Shown here piece after piece: positions 52,501 through 63,520 of a stretch of DNA of 64,000 nucleotides; position 1 is the stretch's first letter; every line of letters begins with the position of its first letter. The notes under the pieces were generated by a model, which was not told the DNA's origin, made no database searches, and saw nothing but the letters and a program-made list of their open reading frames with translations. A program made the position numbers and the translations under genes. Where the stretch lies: contig CM075862.1 in the NCBI GenBank assembly GCA_037975125.1, forward strand, positions 14,231,125 through 14,295,124. The letters are read 5' to 3'. The DNA comes from Latrodectus hesperus (Eukaryota > Arthropoda > Arachnida > Araneae > Theridiidae).

Positions 52501-53645
52501 TTATTTATCTGGAAATCTAAATTTTTATGATTACATGATATTAAATTATATATTTTTCAAAGAAATACTGCATAATTAATGTTATTTTAGTAGCAATTTT
52601 TTCTAAAGCTTCCCCATTAACTAATTTATCCTCTTATTTGTTTAAAATAATTTCTTTAGTTTCATTGTGTGTTAACTGAATACTATTGTGTAACCTCGGT
52701 TATTTTTATATAAATGAAAGAATAATGATTTCATTAAATTAAATAATAAAAGCATTTTTCTCTCTTTCCCTCTTAATAATAATCCAATCCTTTTTCATTA
52801 GAAGCTATAACGCGCGTCACTTTGATCTTATCACTATCATCAAATATTATTAGATATTTCATTGAAGGATTCAAGTCTCGCTTACTTTAATAATTTTTCT
52901 TAGCAAAATATATTCATCTAGGAGAAAGTAAGACGCTATTTTTTTCATATTTTTCAAGTGATTCTAATAAATTTTTCTTTTTTCCCCCATTCTTATAATG
53001 AAAACTTTTTTCCATCATTGTGAGAATTGTAAAGTTTTTAGGTAAAGCTATGTATAAAGGTAAATATGTACAGTTGGCACAAAAAATTCAATTAAATTTC
53101 AGGTAATGCTATGTTGAATTAACAAATTATTCTTTATTTCATATTGATTTACCTCTACACTTAAAATATGAATGGGAACTTCTAAATGAGCGAATTTCGT
53201 TTTGAATACATAAATTACTCAGATTTTGCATGGTCCTTCAAATTTATCATTGTTATTTGATATGAAATTGGCTGTAATGAAAATAAAATTCCCTGCTGTG
53301 AAAGAATGGCTATTTTCCTTTATTAAGAATAAAATAAAGTTTATTCCGTACAAGAGAAAAGTCACGAGAATATATAATAGCTTTCACTAAAGAAAATTAA
53401 TATTATAAACAAAGGGAAAAAAACCAGAAAAAGTTTAAACTAATATAATTATTCTAAATTGCATTAAATCTAAATTAAAAAAATGTAAAAAATTGGAATT
53501 GTAAATTACAAAAAAATTAGAAGAAAAAATTTTAAAATAAATTAGAAATTTAAAAATTTAGACCTGACTTTCATAAACCAGTTACTGAAAATAATAAATA
53601 GGGTTCGAGAGATTAATATTTAAAAATCATGCCAAAGTACAATCT
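52501..53645. other. AT-rich non-genic DNA
   Basis: I see no gene or repeat. Confidence 0.5.
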
Positions 53646-53657
53646 ATGAAATAGGAT

Positions 53658-53968
53658 GCTAGTGTGTCTAGTGGTCAGCGTGCCTGATTGCTGATAAGGA
53701 GGTCCTGGGTTCAAATCCCGGTTCGGGCATGGATGTACTTTCTCTCTCTATCTATCCTGTCTTTGTCCTTTCCTTGTATGAATGAGGTGTGAATGGTTGC
53801 CTACCCTATAAACGGGTTCCTATGGCATGTGTAGAGCAAAGTCGTACTTTCACCTTCATGGTGCTTTGACTAAAACGAAATACGCTCCCAACTGACTTAA
53901 ATTCGCATAGCCAAGGCATAGCGAGCTTGGCTTGTCCAAGTGTCATTAGTAACAACAACAACAACAAC
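53658..53968 (+). mobile_element. chimeric SINE: family B head and body, family A tail
   Basis: It is flanked by a perfect 12-bp target duplication, ATGAAATAGGAT (53646-53657 and 53969-53980). The first part (TCTAGTGGTCAGCG, a B box GGTTCAAATCCC, CTTTCTCTCTCTATC, CCTATAAACGGGTTCCTATG) matches the SINE-B at 11162. From about 53833 (TAGAGCAAAGTCGTACTTTC) to the end (GGCTTGTCCAAGTGTCATTA, then (ACA)n) it matches SINE-A instead. The single intact duplication around both parts shows it inserted as one unit. Confidence 0.92.
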
Positions 53969-54049
53969 ATGAAATAGGATTTTATGAATCACTTGTTGCC
54001 TTGTTCATGCAAAAAAATATGCTAAATGTCTACAAAAACCTAATTAAGG

Positions 54050-54244
54050 CTATATAATCAATTTTATTTCAGTGACAATTTTTCGACAAGTTTCGCCATC
54101 TTTAAAGTTTGAAGACTGTACAGATTGTAAAAGTTGTCCCGTTGTATAGTGAGAAGTATTCGTAGCGAGCGCCAATAAAGACTTGGCAGTAAAAGACATG
54201 ATCTGAAGTTCGTAAGTTTTTCTCTGCGTGCGGTTTATATTTAC
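54050..54244 (-). CDS. weak candidate exon
   Basis: On the minus strand, ATATCTTTCAG (AG at 54245-54246) is followed by an open frame of about 64 codons containing MSFTAKSLLALATNTSHYTT and FKDGETCRKIVTEIKL. The amino-acid use is protein-like, and the patch is clearly GC-richer than the surroundings. However, CAG|GTAAAT at the same place would also read as a donor site, so the direction of splicing is ambiguous. I do not recognise the family. It could be a fragment of a processed gene or of a transposon protein. Confidence 0.22.
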   Translation of the reverse strand, partial: VNINRTQRKTYELQIMSFTAKSLLALATNTSHYTTGQLLQSVQSSNFKDGETCRKIVTEIKLII

Positions 54245-54601
54245 CTGAAAGATATACAATGCACCGAAAATACTTTAAAAGGTTAGACTTTTACCTGTTG
54301 ATCAATGGAAAGCATCTGGGGATGAAAAGCTTAAATTTGTAGCATTGTGAATATTAAGGAATTATACACTGGTACCAAAAATTAAGAAAAAATCACAAAA
54401 ATAATGATAGCTCTCCCAAAAATAAGTGAAATTGGAATATGCTGGTATGAAAAAGGAGCTGAACAATATGACATTATGCAAAATAGTGGCGCTGCTGTCG
54501 GAATACGTCATTTGCGAGGAGCACAGAAAGCATGTTTCAGAGTAAAGTGGCAATTGTCGTTGCTGTCAAAATACATCATTTACGAAAAGCATAAAAATGG
54601 A

Positions 54602-54989
54602 AGGGCCGTGGTATCCTATTGGTTATAGCATTGACTTTCTTTCCGGAAGGACGGGATTCGATTCCGAATGCCGCCAAAGATCCACCGAGTACATACGATA
54701 TACGTGCTCGTTCAATCTGTACAATCGAAAGTCCTGTGGTCGGTCGTTGAGCAGTTATTATGGGGTAATGGTCTGGGGGAAATTTCTTCCCCCTTCAGAA
54801 CAATGTCAAAATTGAGGGAGTGGATTCTCTGGTGGTGCCATCTATCGGATGATTTGAAGAGCAAGGTCGTACTTCACCTTCATGGTGCTCTGATTAAACG
54901 AAAGACGCACCCTACTGACTTAAATTCGCATAGCCAAGGCATAACGAGCTTGGTTTGCTTAAGTAGTATAAGTAATAACATCATAACAA
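54602..54989 (+). mobile_element. SINE family A, full-length, inside a Tc1-like element
   Basis: It is flanked by CATAAAAATGGA (54590-54601) and CATAAAAGTGGA (54990-55001), a 12-bp duplication with one mismatch. The head has AGGGCCGTGGTATCC and a B box (GGATTCGATTCCG). The body has CCACCGAGTACATACGATAT, GAGCAGTTATTATGG, GGTGGTGCCATCTATCGG and GAGCAAGGTCGTACTTCACC. The tail ends CATAAC(A)n. The reading frames at 54597-54994 are SINE artefacts. Confidence 0.92.
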
Positions 54990-55000
54990 CATAAAAGTGG

Positions 55001-56010
55001 ATGTCTCAAAGCAAGGCATCAACTGTCGCTGCTTGTCTGAGATTAGAAAATTGGTATAGCGAAATGGTAACAATGGCTTCTAGGTATCATTTGGTAGAAC
55101 AATTTCGATGGCAAGCTATTATGATACGAGAAGCAGGACAAAGTCAGATGAAAGTTTTTTGTTGGCTGAATGTAAATCCGTCTGCAATTCATAGACTTTG
55201 GCAACAAGGACGGCAACGTGATACCATGAGGTTATTACCTATATTAGTCATTATGCGCACGAAGGAATAGAACCGCAACTCCGGCTGATCTCAGATACTC
55301 CCTCGCTGCAAGCTTCGGAAGGTTAGTATCCAGATCAATCGGGCTTCATGAATACAGTGCTTATGCGAGAAAACGAGACATTTGCGTCATGATCACGTCA
55401 TGCCATACGCGGGAACGTTTGCAATGGGCACGTCAGCATGTCCACTGGATCAACGAAGGGTTGCTCTTTTTACGGATGAGTCCAGATTTAGCCTCGAAAG
55501 CTACAGTAGGTGCCATTTCATTTGGAGAGAATGTGGTACTCGTTTCCATCCATCAAACATCCGTGAAAGATATCCAAACAGATAAGGCAGTATCTGTGTT
55601 TGGGGTGGTATATCTTTGTGTGGATGCACAGACCTCCATGTCTTTTCTTGTGGAAATGTTAATGCTCACACCTATGGAGATGACATCCTGGATGCTTATA
55701 TGCTGGGACAATAGGTGATGCTTTCGTGCTACAGGATGATAATGCGGGACCACACAGGTCTCGCATCGTGGCTTCTTATCTTGAGCAGGAAACAATTGAA
55801 TTCATGCTGTTGCTAGCTCGATCACCGACCTTAACCCAATCAAACAAGTTTGGGACGCTCTAGAACGCGTCGTCTCAATTCCAGGACCCTATCCACGCTT
55901 TGAACTGCTTTGGAAGAACAATGGCTCACACTTCCCTCGCAATTAAATAGAGCGCAACACACATTGGCTGCATGTGTTGTATTGCTTATCGGGGTGATCA
56001 TACCCCATGT
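55001..56010 (+). pseudogene. Tc1-like transposase, frame-shifted
   Basis: The N-terminal helix-turn-helix part is at 55001-55270 (FRWQAIMIREAGQSQMKV, then NVNPSAIHRLWQQGRQRDTM). After frameshifts, 55450-55585 reads VALFTDESRFSLES and IWRECGTRFHPSNIRERY, with the first catalytic Asp intact. A middle block is in another frame (DAQTSMSFLVEMLMLTP, antisense to no other gene). Near 55733 LQDDNAGPHRSRIVASYLEQ carries the second Asp. ARSPTL, with a frameshift in what should be RSPDLNPI, marks the third site. At least three lesions make it inactive. Confidence 0.8.
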
Positions 56011-56103
56011 TAAAGGTACTTTTCTCATACCAAACTTTACGGAAACAATAAATAGGTTTTATTTTATGCTGCTAGAAACAAAATTTGTGAAACTGTGACA
56101 CTC

Positions 56104-56799
56104 TAAAATGATTGATTGAAGCAAGAGATTATTCAATGTTTTCTTTCACAAAATGTTCAACTGATCGAAATTAAATAATGAACAGTAATAGAAATATAGT
56201 AACTAAAGACGCCATTTCTTTAATCTGTTATAACAACTATGAAAATTCCTTATAATTTTGTTAATTACGTATATAAAATATGATAAAATTAAATAAAATC
56301 AAATTACAAATCCTATGTCTAAATCATGTGTTCTTAGCTAAGATAATACAAAAAATTTTACATTTGTAATATAATTTCTTACATTTTTAAGAATTTGCTT
56401 TTTTTTTACAAATAAATTTGGGAATAAGTATAAATATTATATTAAACCAATTGATCATGTAAATCTTAAGGAGTTATATAATGGAAAATGATTACGTTTT
56501 AGGGACAATTGATTCATTTAAAGGTTTTAATTTCTGAAGAATTCCTTACTTTATTTTGATAGCAGATGTCGGTAGCAGCAAATTATAAGCACCTGTTTTT
56601 CTGTCGAATACAATGATGTCGGTCACGATTTAACGAATATTTTTTTCTCAGAAAATTAATTAAGTAATAACTAGATTTAATATATTCGAACCTCAATTGT
56701 TCATTGATTCAGTTCTTTTGAGAATGAGAAAGGGAACAAATTAAAGATCAGCCTTTCCTATTATTTAATCATCTATCAACCTTCGCTTTCTTTTCATCA
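56104..56799. other. AT-rich non-genic DNA
   Basis: I see no gene or repeat. Confidence 0.5.
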
Positions 56800-57420
56800 G
56801 AATCGAGAAATTTCTCGAAGCAATCTGCACAAAGATCTCGTGGGGGGGAAAAAAAGAAACAACAAACGAGAGAACCATAAACTGTTATGAAGGTCTGGCG
56901 GAAGGTGTGAGAAATCCGTTTATTGCTTTTCCCTTACGATTACAGTTACGGATAAAAACGGTAAAAGAAAGAATCCCTTTTCTTTCAGATCCTTCCTGTT
57001 TTCGTGGACTGCTGATGAAACGAGTTTTTGGAATGCGCCAGGAATAGAAGGGTGATTCTTTTCTTTTAAGAAGAAATAGACGTGAGAAAATAGAATCTGG
57101 GCTACATGACCGGGCCTTCGCTTTGTTGCCATCATACCCCATATCAGAGATTCGCGTGGGAGGAAGCCCCTGTTGACCCCTCTCCCCACGCAACCAATAT
57201 CCTTTATGAACCTCATTGTATCCAAAGAATGCCCGGCATGTAATTGAATCAGACATGGAAAGGCTTAGATTGAAGCCAGTGATCTGCCTCTTTCGTATCA
57301 AAGGGGCGAAATAAGTAAATGGCGCAATATTAATAAAGAGTCTCCCAACTATTTTCTGCATTTGATAGCTGTTAATGTAATTCGACGCAGACGTGATGGC
57401 GATAAATACTGGTTACACAA
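56800..57420. other. GC-rich island with a 158-codon minus-strand open frame
   Basis: The base composition is far from the AT-rich background, much like the island at 34600-35400. The minus frame 56885-57361 is the longest in the window (158 codons, starting MQKIVGRLFINIAPFTYFAP), but its sequence shows no domain, is rich in Ser, Arg and Lys without pattern, and has a second long frame overlapping it (56920-57225). I regard it as a probable regulatory or conserved noncoding island. A real short exon inside is possible. Confidence 0.35.
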
Positions 57421-58744
57421 AGTTGCGACTATTTTTGGAAGGTAAGATGCTTCATTTTCAGTTTCTGAGTCCTTTTGTCTCATAGAAAATTCAGCGATGA
57501 TTTCTGATAACGGTGTTTGCTAGTTGAAGAAGTTGGTGAGGACCTTTGGAATGAGGGACTAAAGTTTTCTTTTCGGTTTTTTCGTCACGTAGAATTAAGC
57601 ACTTTGTTACTAACAAACTGTGTAAGAAAAAAAAACATAAACATAAGAATGCAAAAAATCATTTGAATTGTCACATAAGAGAATGTTTGAGAAAACAATG
57701 ATTACTTTTTTAAAAAAATAGTCGTTACTTTCACCAAAAGTCTCTAATGAGATAATTCAAATGATTTTTTTTCAGATTTTTCCATCTAGTGAAAATAAGC
57801 TCTACCTGACATGAAATAAAGTTTACATTGTTCAAAAAAAAAAAAAAATTTGCCAAAAATCTCTTATATTTTATGATTAATCTAGTTCTTTTAGACAATT
57901 TGTTTTGCTTATTTTCGATTTTTTTTCATCATATTTTAAGACTTGGAAGTAATTTAAAAACACCTTTAAAAATTTTGCGTTGGCTCCAATTGAATACGTG
58001 AGCAAAATTATACCGATATACGAATCAAATCAAATTTTTGACAGTACTTTTTACCTGCATTTCAGCTGCATTTTGGATCCTTTGATTATTACAAAACATA
58101 TCAGAAGTTGTTACTTCTGAAGTTTTTCTCTTTTTTAAGTCTTATTATCATGATTCATTCTTTTAATTCGAGAAAAATCCGCTATTTCATTCTGTTTCAG
58201 CAAAATTTTCTTTTCAGCATTCTATTAGATATTTTTAATATTTAAATTTTAAAGAAAAGCAGCAGAAAATGTTGTATATATATATAGACTATATTTTCTG
58301 TGATCTCGGTGTGCTTTTTATAAAATTTAATATTTTAAAAGCATTTGAACTTTCATCTCTTAAAATAAAGTTTTACAGAAAAAAAAATTAGCAATTGTCT
58401 CCTAGTACAGTAGTCGGCAAATTATTTGGTCAAAAGAGTCAATCACCAGTCAAAGATTGAAATTTCTTTTTAAAGCCTTATTTGTTAAAACTAATTATAT
58501 AGGTAAATATATTGTTATTGTTAGGTATGGAAAAGAATTGTTAGAATACAAACAAATGGGTATCCAGCAATGTACCCAGAATACTGCAGTGTATCCACAA
58601 ATTCAAGTCATGATAACGGCAGAAAAACACTAGGGAGACCAATGGATTTGCATCTCATTAGAGATTTTGTGTAACTCATCTTCGTATGTTGTCGTTTGAA
58701 GATTATTCCGAGATCTTATCTATGGCTTCATTTAGTGTTGACAA
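57421..58744. other. AT-rich non-genic DNA
   Basis: I see no gene or repeat apart from homopolymer runs (for example poly-A near 57835). Confidence 0.5.
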
Positions 58745-59691
58745 GGGAGGAGGGCCGTGGTAGTCTAGAAGTTAGGGCATAGGCCTTCCGTCCGTATGGT
58801 GGGTTTCGATTCTCAATACCGCCAAAAACCCACCGAGTACATGCGATATACTGTACCGAGCTTCAAGGGTTCGTGTCGATTGAGAGTTGAATAAAGCAAC
58901 TGCTTAATGAACACAAGACTTTTATTTGTAAAAACTTCATTAGATATAAGAAATCCCAGCTGTAACAATCACAATTATACAGCTACAATTCGTCAGATAT
59001 AACAAGAAACAGCTTCCAATCACAGGTCTAGAGAGCAACTAGCAGTCACAATTAATCGTCTTCACAAAACTGACGTCTTCAAAAAACTGCCTCTTCCATG
59101 TCGGGCTGCGGTATTTATACCTGACTTGGCGGAGAAATCTACAGGTTTCGCCAAGGTTCTGGAAGCTTCTAGGCTATCTCGATAAATATTGGTCCTAGAG
59201 CTTAGGTGATGGATGTTTCCAGAAATATCTTTTTCTTGCCAAGTCGCCAAGAATCTCGCCAACTGTCGCCAAATCGCCAAATTATTAGGAAACCCGCTTT
59301 TAAACTGCAACACGTCTAAATACCGCAATTTTTGCACAAAATGTGAGTATTTCTGATTTATCTGAGATACTTTAAGACAAATACAATCATTATTTATAAA
59401 TTTGTAACAATACGTACCTATTAAATTTGTATAATTGAAAGTCTTGTGATCGGTAATTGAGCAGTTATCATGGATGTAATGGTCTGGAGAAAATATCTTC
59501 CCAATCCAAATCATGTCAAAATTGAGGGAATGGACTAGTAGTGTTATCTGTCGGAGGAGTCATAGAGCAAAGTCGTACTTTCACTTTCGTGGTGCTCTGA
59601 TAAAAAGGAAGGCGCACCCTACTGACTTAATTCGCATAGCCAACGGCATAGAGAGCTTTTCTTATCCAAGTGTCATAAGTAACAACAGCAA
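58745..59691 (+). mobile_element. SINE family A, split by a solo LTR
   Basis: The head (AGGGCCGTGGTAGTCTAG, B-box-like GGTTTCGATTCTC, CCACCGAGTACATGCGATAT) lies before 58852. The body and tail (GAGCAGTTATCATGG, TAGAGCAAAGTCGTACTTTC, CTTATCCAAGTGTCATAAGT, then AACAACAGCA) lie after 59409. The sequence TGTTGACAA occurs just outside both ends (58736-58744 and 59692-59700), a likely target duplication around the whole SINE. The LTR at 58852-59409 inserted later. Confidence 0.88.
58852..59409 (-). mobile_element. solo LTR inside a SINE
   Basis: On the minus strand it runs TGTTACAAATTTATAA...GCTCGGTACA, the same LTR as 4769-5348. It is flanked by ATAC on both sides (58848-58851 and 59410-59413), a perfect 4-bp target duplication. 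Removing it and one ATAC restores the family A sequence GCGATATACGTAC. The TATA box and poly(A) signal are in the same relative places as in the other copy. The 150-codon minus frame at 59062-59514 runs across the LTR and SINE and is not a gene. Confidence 0.92.
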
Positions 59692-59913
59692 TGTTGACAA
59701 AGTTCATGCATGAAAATAATTGCTTGCAGGAACACATAGCTCCAAATGAGGAAAAACAACAAGTGCTAGTTTCTTCAGCTGATTATATGAGTCAGAAATC
59801 CTATCCCATGTGTTAAAAATCAAAACATCTTCCTTTCTCTTAAGGATTTTTCAAGACTGACCATTTGTGTTATGTACTAGGTTCACATTTGTTTTCCTAC
59901 AATGTTTCTACAA

Positions 59914-59951
59914 TGCTGGCCACCCAAAATGCAAAATGTATTTTGGGTGGC
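59914..59951. repeat. palindrome of two Tc1-type termini
   Basis: GCCACCCAAAAT (59919-59930) is perfectly inverted as ATTTTGGGTGGC (59940-59951), with 9 bases between. TGCTGGCCACCCAAAATGCA matches the terminal repeat of the Tc1-like element at 46913 (TGCTGGCCACCCAAATTGCA). It looks like the two ends of such an element with almost all the interior removed. Confidence 0.6.
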
Positions 59952-59971
59952 TAAATACATGTTCATTATGT

Positions 59972-60281
59972 GATTACAGCGATTAAAAGTTGTTGTACCA
60001 GCATGCTTTCCTGTACTTCACCCAGAATTGGGCTGTACCAGTTAGATGGAAGCAACCGGGAGTGAGTCTTCTTAATTTAGAAACAGGGTCTAAGCAGAAA
60101 GTCCTCATTACTTGTCCTGCCACTCTCAGAAGCATCATTTCACTTGGAAGACATTGCGATCACGACCTGTTTAATGTGCTGTAACCACCTTTAGGGAATA
60201 CATGAATCTTTGGTTAAGCTGGGATTCGAACACGCTACTTTCCGATAATGAGAATGACGTCCCTAACCAACTGTAGTGCCA
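59972..60281 (-). mobile_element. SINE family C, full-length
   Basis: On the minus strand the head contains GTTGGTTAGGGACG and a B box (GTTCGAATCCC). The body and tail match the copy at 5660-5962, including CCAGCATGCTTTCCTGTAC and GATTAAAAGTTGTT on the plus strand. The plus-strand frame 59990-60184 is an artefact. Confidence 0.8.
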
Positions 60282-61524
60282 TCTCGAAGCAAAAACGATA
60301 ATAATAATAAAGTTAAAAACTGATGATTTTAAGTATGACATTTTTTTTTTTTTTGGATAAACTGTTTAACTGTACTTCGTAGAAAATATCCAGCGTCTTT
60401 CAAGTAGGTTTCTGAGTTAGGCAGAGAAAAAATAACGTAGGAATTTTACAAAGATATCGATGATGATCTTGGGGACGAAACCTAGCAAGTACTGAGTTCA
60501 AAAATAGTAATTCCGAGTCAGTAAACCAGTCACATTCTCTTAATGCACTGTGAAAGACTCTATTATATCAATAAAATGAAACGGTTTGTATAATAATTCA
60601 TAAATCACACTCTTTCTATTGTTGTATGTATAAAAGATATCATGTAAATTACGTGTGTATTAAAATATTATTAAATACATGTATAAAAATATTATTATAT
60701 ACATGCATAAAAATATCATTAATAAAAAAAATATTTTATTTATATAATGCCTAAACACGCAAATTTAAAGTTAATTTTCATATAATTTTGATAAATCCTT
60801 CCTCAAAAAATGTTAATTCTTGACACTTTTCCGAGGAATTGAATTTTATTCTGAAACACACGTCGATTTTTGAAATCCCTGTTCTTTTCATAGAATCACA
60901 TATTATTATTCAGACTCTAACGATATACAGTTTCTGCAATTGAAAATTCATCGCTGGTATAAATAATTCCATATCCGTCTTGCTTTCTTGAATTTTCGTT
61001 GTATACATATCTTTTATGTTATCCTCAGATAGTTTCCACTGCTGAAAAAGCGAGTATTACAGAAAAAAATATTATATTTTCCACCCCTTGTCAAACTTAT
61101 AGGCTCTAGAGTGAATAAAACATAGATGTATGTTTTAAGTTACGGTGAAAAGCTACTGTCATTACATATTCATTCAAATAGTTTTGATTTTTAGTTATGG
61201 AAAAAGTGGAGAAATTCATGTTCAGAACATTTTTTTCAAATGAAATATGAAAAATATGTATGTAGCATTTTTTTTTTTGGCTTTGTTTTCTTGGTGTACC
61301 TAACAGTTTTGTATTCGAGGCTAAACTATTACTAATACCTCCTAACACAAAAATATTTATAATCGTAAATATTATACATCGTAAAAAATAACATCTCTAC
61401 TATATTACGAGGCTCCATATTTTAAGTTTAGATGGTCATTGAATAAGATGTGTAACTTTTTATTGTTTTAATATAATATTTTAGGCTGTAACGTCCTCTT
61501 CGCTGTACACCCTGACAACTTTGG
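60282..61524. other. AT-rich non-genic DNA
   Basis: I see no supported gene. TATAAAAATATTATTA-like words repeat at 60660-60740. Confidence 0.45.
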
Positions 61525-61776
61525 GGCACAAATGCCGTATATTCCAGAATGCCAAATACTGAATTTTTTTGGAGACCAATAAATGTTGCCAAGATGACAT
61601 ATTGGGATGTCTCCCGATAACATATATGTTAGGGTTGCCAAAATAGAATTTTCCACATAATTCTTATAGGTCTTCATCTGCATGGCGTGATAAAAACTAG
61701 TTCGCCAGATAAACAAGAAAATTCGTCAAAAAAATCACCAAACTTAGAATTTGGCTTTCTGGATTACATGTGTGCC
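61525..61776. mobile_element. Mutator-type MITE, copy 3
   Basis: This 252-bp element starts GGCACAAATGCCGTATATTC and ends in the inverse of GGCACACATGTAATCC. It is flanked by a perfect 9-bp duplication, CAACTTTGG (61516-61524 and 61777-61785). Internal blocks (AGGGTTGCCAAAATAGAATT, ATAATTCTTATAGGTCTTCA, AAAATCACCAAACTTAGAAT) match copy 1. This is the best-preserved insertion of the family. Confidence 0.92.
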
Positions 61777-61894
61777 CAACTTTGGTGATAAAAGGTTAAT
61801 TAAAAAAAACTCTTTTAGGGAAACCTGATGGAAAAACATGAAAGAAGCTAACAAAGACAAGGAATGGATGGATGAAATCACAAATATTTCCCTT

Positions 61895-62140
61895 TGTCTA
61901 ATGGAAAGATCTGTTGCCCATTTCGTTTCACGATTGTCTCGCTAAACATTTATATCGTATGAAAATATTGTCAAATCCTCTTTGCCAATTGTGGAACATT
62001 ACGAGAAGAAATGGGCATGAAGCATTTGAGTCATTGCCTCGCACTGAACTCGGCACACTTTTGGAAGTGATACTGGAGAGCTCGCCAGAAAATGAACAAT
62101 TTGTAGATTTAATGTGGTTTCAGTTTTGTTATCTGAGTTC
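61895..62140 (+). mobile_element. LINE fragment: C-terminal zinc-finger region
   Basis: From 61914 the frame reads FHDCLAKHLYRMKILSNPLC then QLW. After a frameshift, EEMGMKHLSHCLALNSAHFW is followed by a stop and YWRARQKM. The pattern HxxLxxHLxRM...SPLCxLC...E...HLxxCxAL...YWxAR is that of the region after the RNase H domain in many LINE ORF2 proteins. The second Cys is replaced by Trp. The copy is truncated and inactive. The 92-codon open frame 61914-62192 is partly fortuitous. Confidence 0.5.
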
Positions 62141-62192
62141 TTATTTTGTTCTAGTTTTAGTATTTATTATTCTGACTACAACTGTCTTCTAA

Positions 62193-63099
62193 GCTGCCAT
62201 TAGGGATAAAAAAATTATGTATATAATATTAAAGATTATTATGACAATGTGAAGAAGGTCTTATGGTTAGATTAAATCATTTTTTGTATATTTCAAAGTT
62301 GTACTTCGCAATAATATTGTTGGCAATGCGTATGATTTACCAGAGAACGTAAATCACGCAAATGATCTGTTCACCTAAAATATTAATATTTACAAATTTA
62401 ACTTATACCAATGCACTGATTTATACTATCTATTTAAATCTTCAATTTAAGGATATACCTTGTAAAAAAAAAAGGTTCAAGGAGAAATTCAAACTGTGAC
62501 TAGTGCCTATAAATATCTCTCTAAAGTTGAAAACAAATGATGCCACCAAAAAAAGTATTAACTTATAAGTACAAGTTTTCATTTTTAAATGTTTAAATCA
62601 AATGATACGAAAATGATAGGAGGAAATATTAAGCTGTTAAAAATATTTTAAAGCGAAAATAAATTTGTTGGTGGAAAATTTTCTGGAAAAAACTGTAATT
62701 TATAAATTAGCCATGTGTCACTATAATCTGTTATACAATGCATTATAGATTTTAGTTTCATTAATTAAATTTATTGAAATTAATAAACGTTAATCGTCTT
62801 TTTTAATTTATTTATTTTGTATTTTGTTTTGAGATTCATACTTCAATGGATTTATTTCGCAAATAATATTTGAATTAAATAAAATTACTTTTCTTTTCTA
62901 CGTAACATTTATATTTGTTTCGATTTATAATATTGATTGAAAATAAAGTTGTTAGTTCGTTTGATTTAGAAGAAACTACATTTTGTATAATAATCATATT
63001 AGTTTAATTGTTTCATAAATTAATGTGTTGAAGCTTACAAAGCACCCTATTTAATGAAAAAATGTATTCATACATATAGTATAAAAAATATAATTGTTC
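62193..63099. other. AT-rich non-genic DNA
   Basis: I see no gene or repeat. Confidence 0.5.
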
Positions 63100-63520
63100 G
63101 GGAACTGAAAGAACATATAAGAAAAAAATTCTTAAACTACGATGGTAGAAAATTTTATTCTCACCTTGTCTATCACATGAAAATGGAATAAGAACATTTG
63201 AAGATAAGAAATTCTTGATACAGATTATAGAAAGAACATCATTGATCTAAGTATTATTCGTAATTCTTAAGCTTGGGCAGAAGATGATTTTATTTTTACA
63301 ACGTCCATGACATGGAAATGGAATAAGAACATCTGAAAATAAGAAATTCTTGATACGAATTTTGGAAAAAAGAATTTTATTGATCTAAACATTATTTTTA
63401 ATTCTTAAGCTTGAACGGAAGATGATTTTATTCTTGCAATGTCCATGCCATGGAAATGGAATAAAAACTTAGATCAGTGATGTGAAATTCTTGATACAAA
63501 TTTTATAAAGAACTTCATTG
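63100..63520 (+). repeat. tandem array, about 136-bp unit, 3 copies
   Basis: AAATGGAATAAGAACAT and its variant recur at 63181, 63316 and 63454. Each is followed by AAATTCTTGATACA-like sequence, a TTGATCTAA-like block and AATTCTTAAGCTTG. Spacings are 135 and 138 bp. Confidence 0.85.

Larger units (their letters stand above)
54367..56103 (+). mobile_element. Tc1-like DNA transposon, interrupted by a SINE
   Basis: The left terminus CACTGGTACCAAAAATTAAG follows TA (54365-54366). The transposase is on the plus strand, so the element runs to about 56103 (near GACACTC followed by TA), although the right terminal repeat does not align well with the left and this end is approximate. A SINE-A of 388 bp sits at 54602-54989, upstream of the coding part, and is younger than the transposon. 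Confidence 0.75.

Noticed and set aside
59062..59514. 150-codon minus-strand open frame
   Set aside because: It lies across the solo LTR and the SINE it split. The homologous LTR at 4769 does not keep the frame, and there is no retroviral protein motif.
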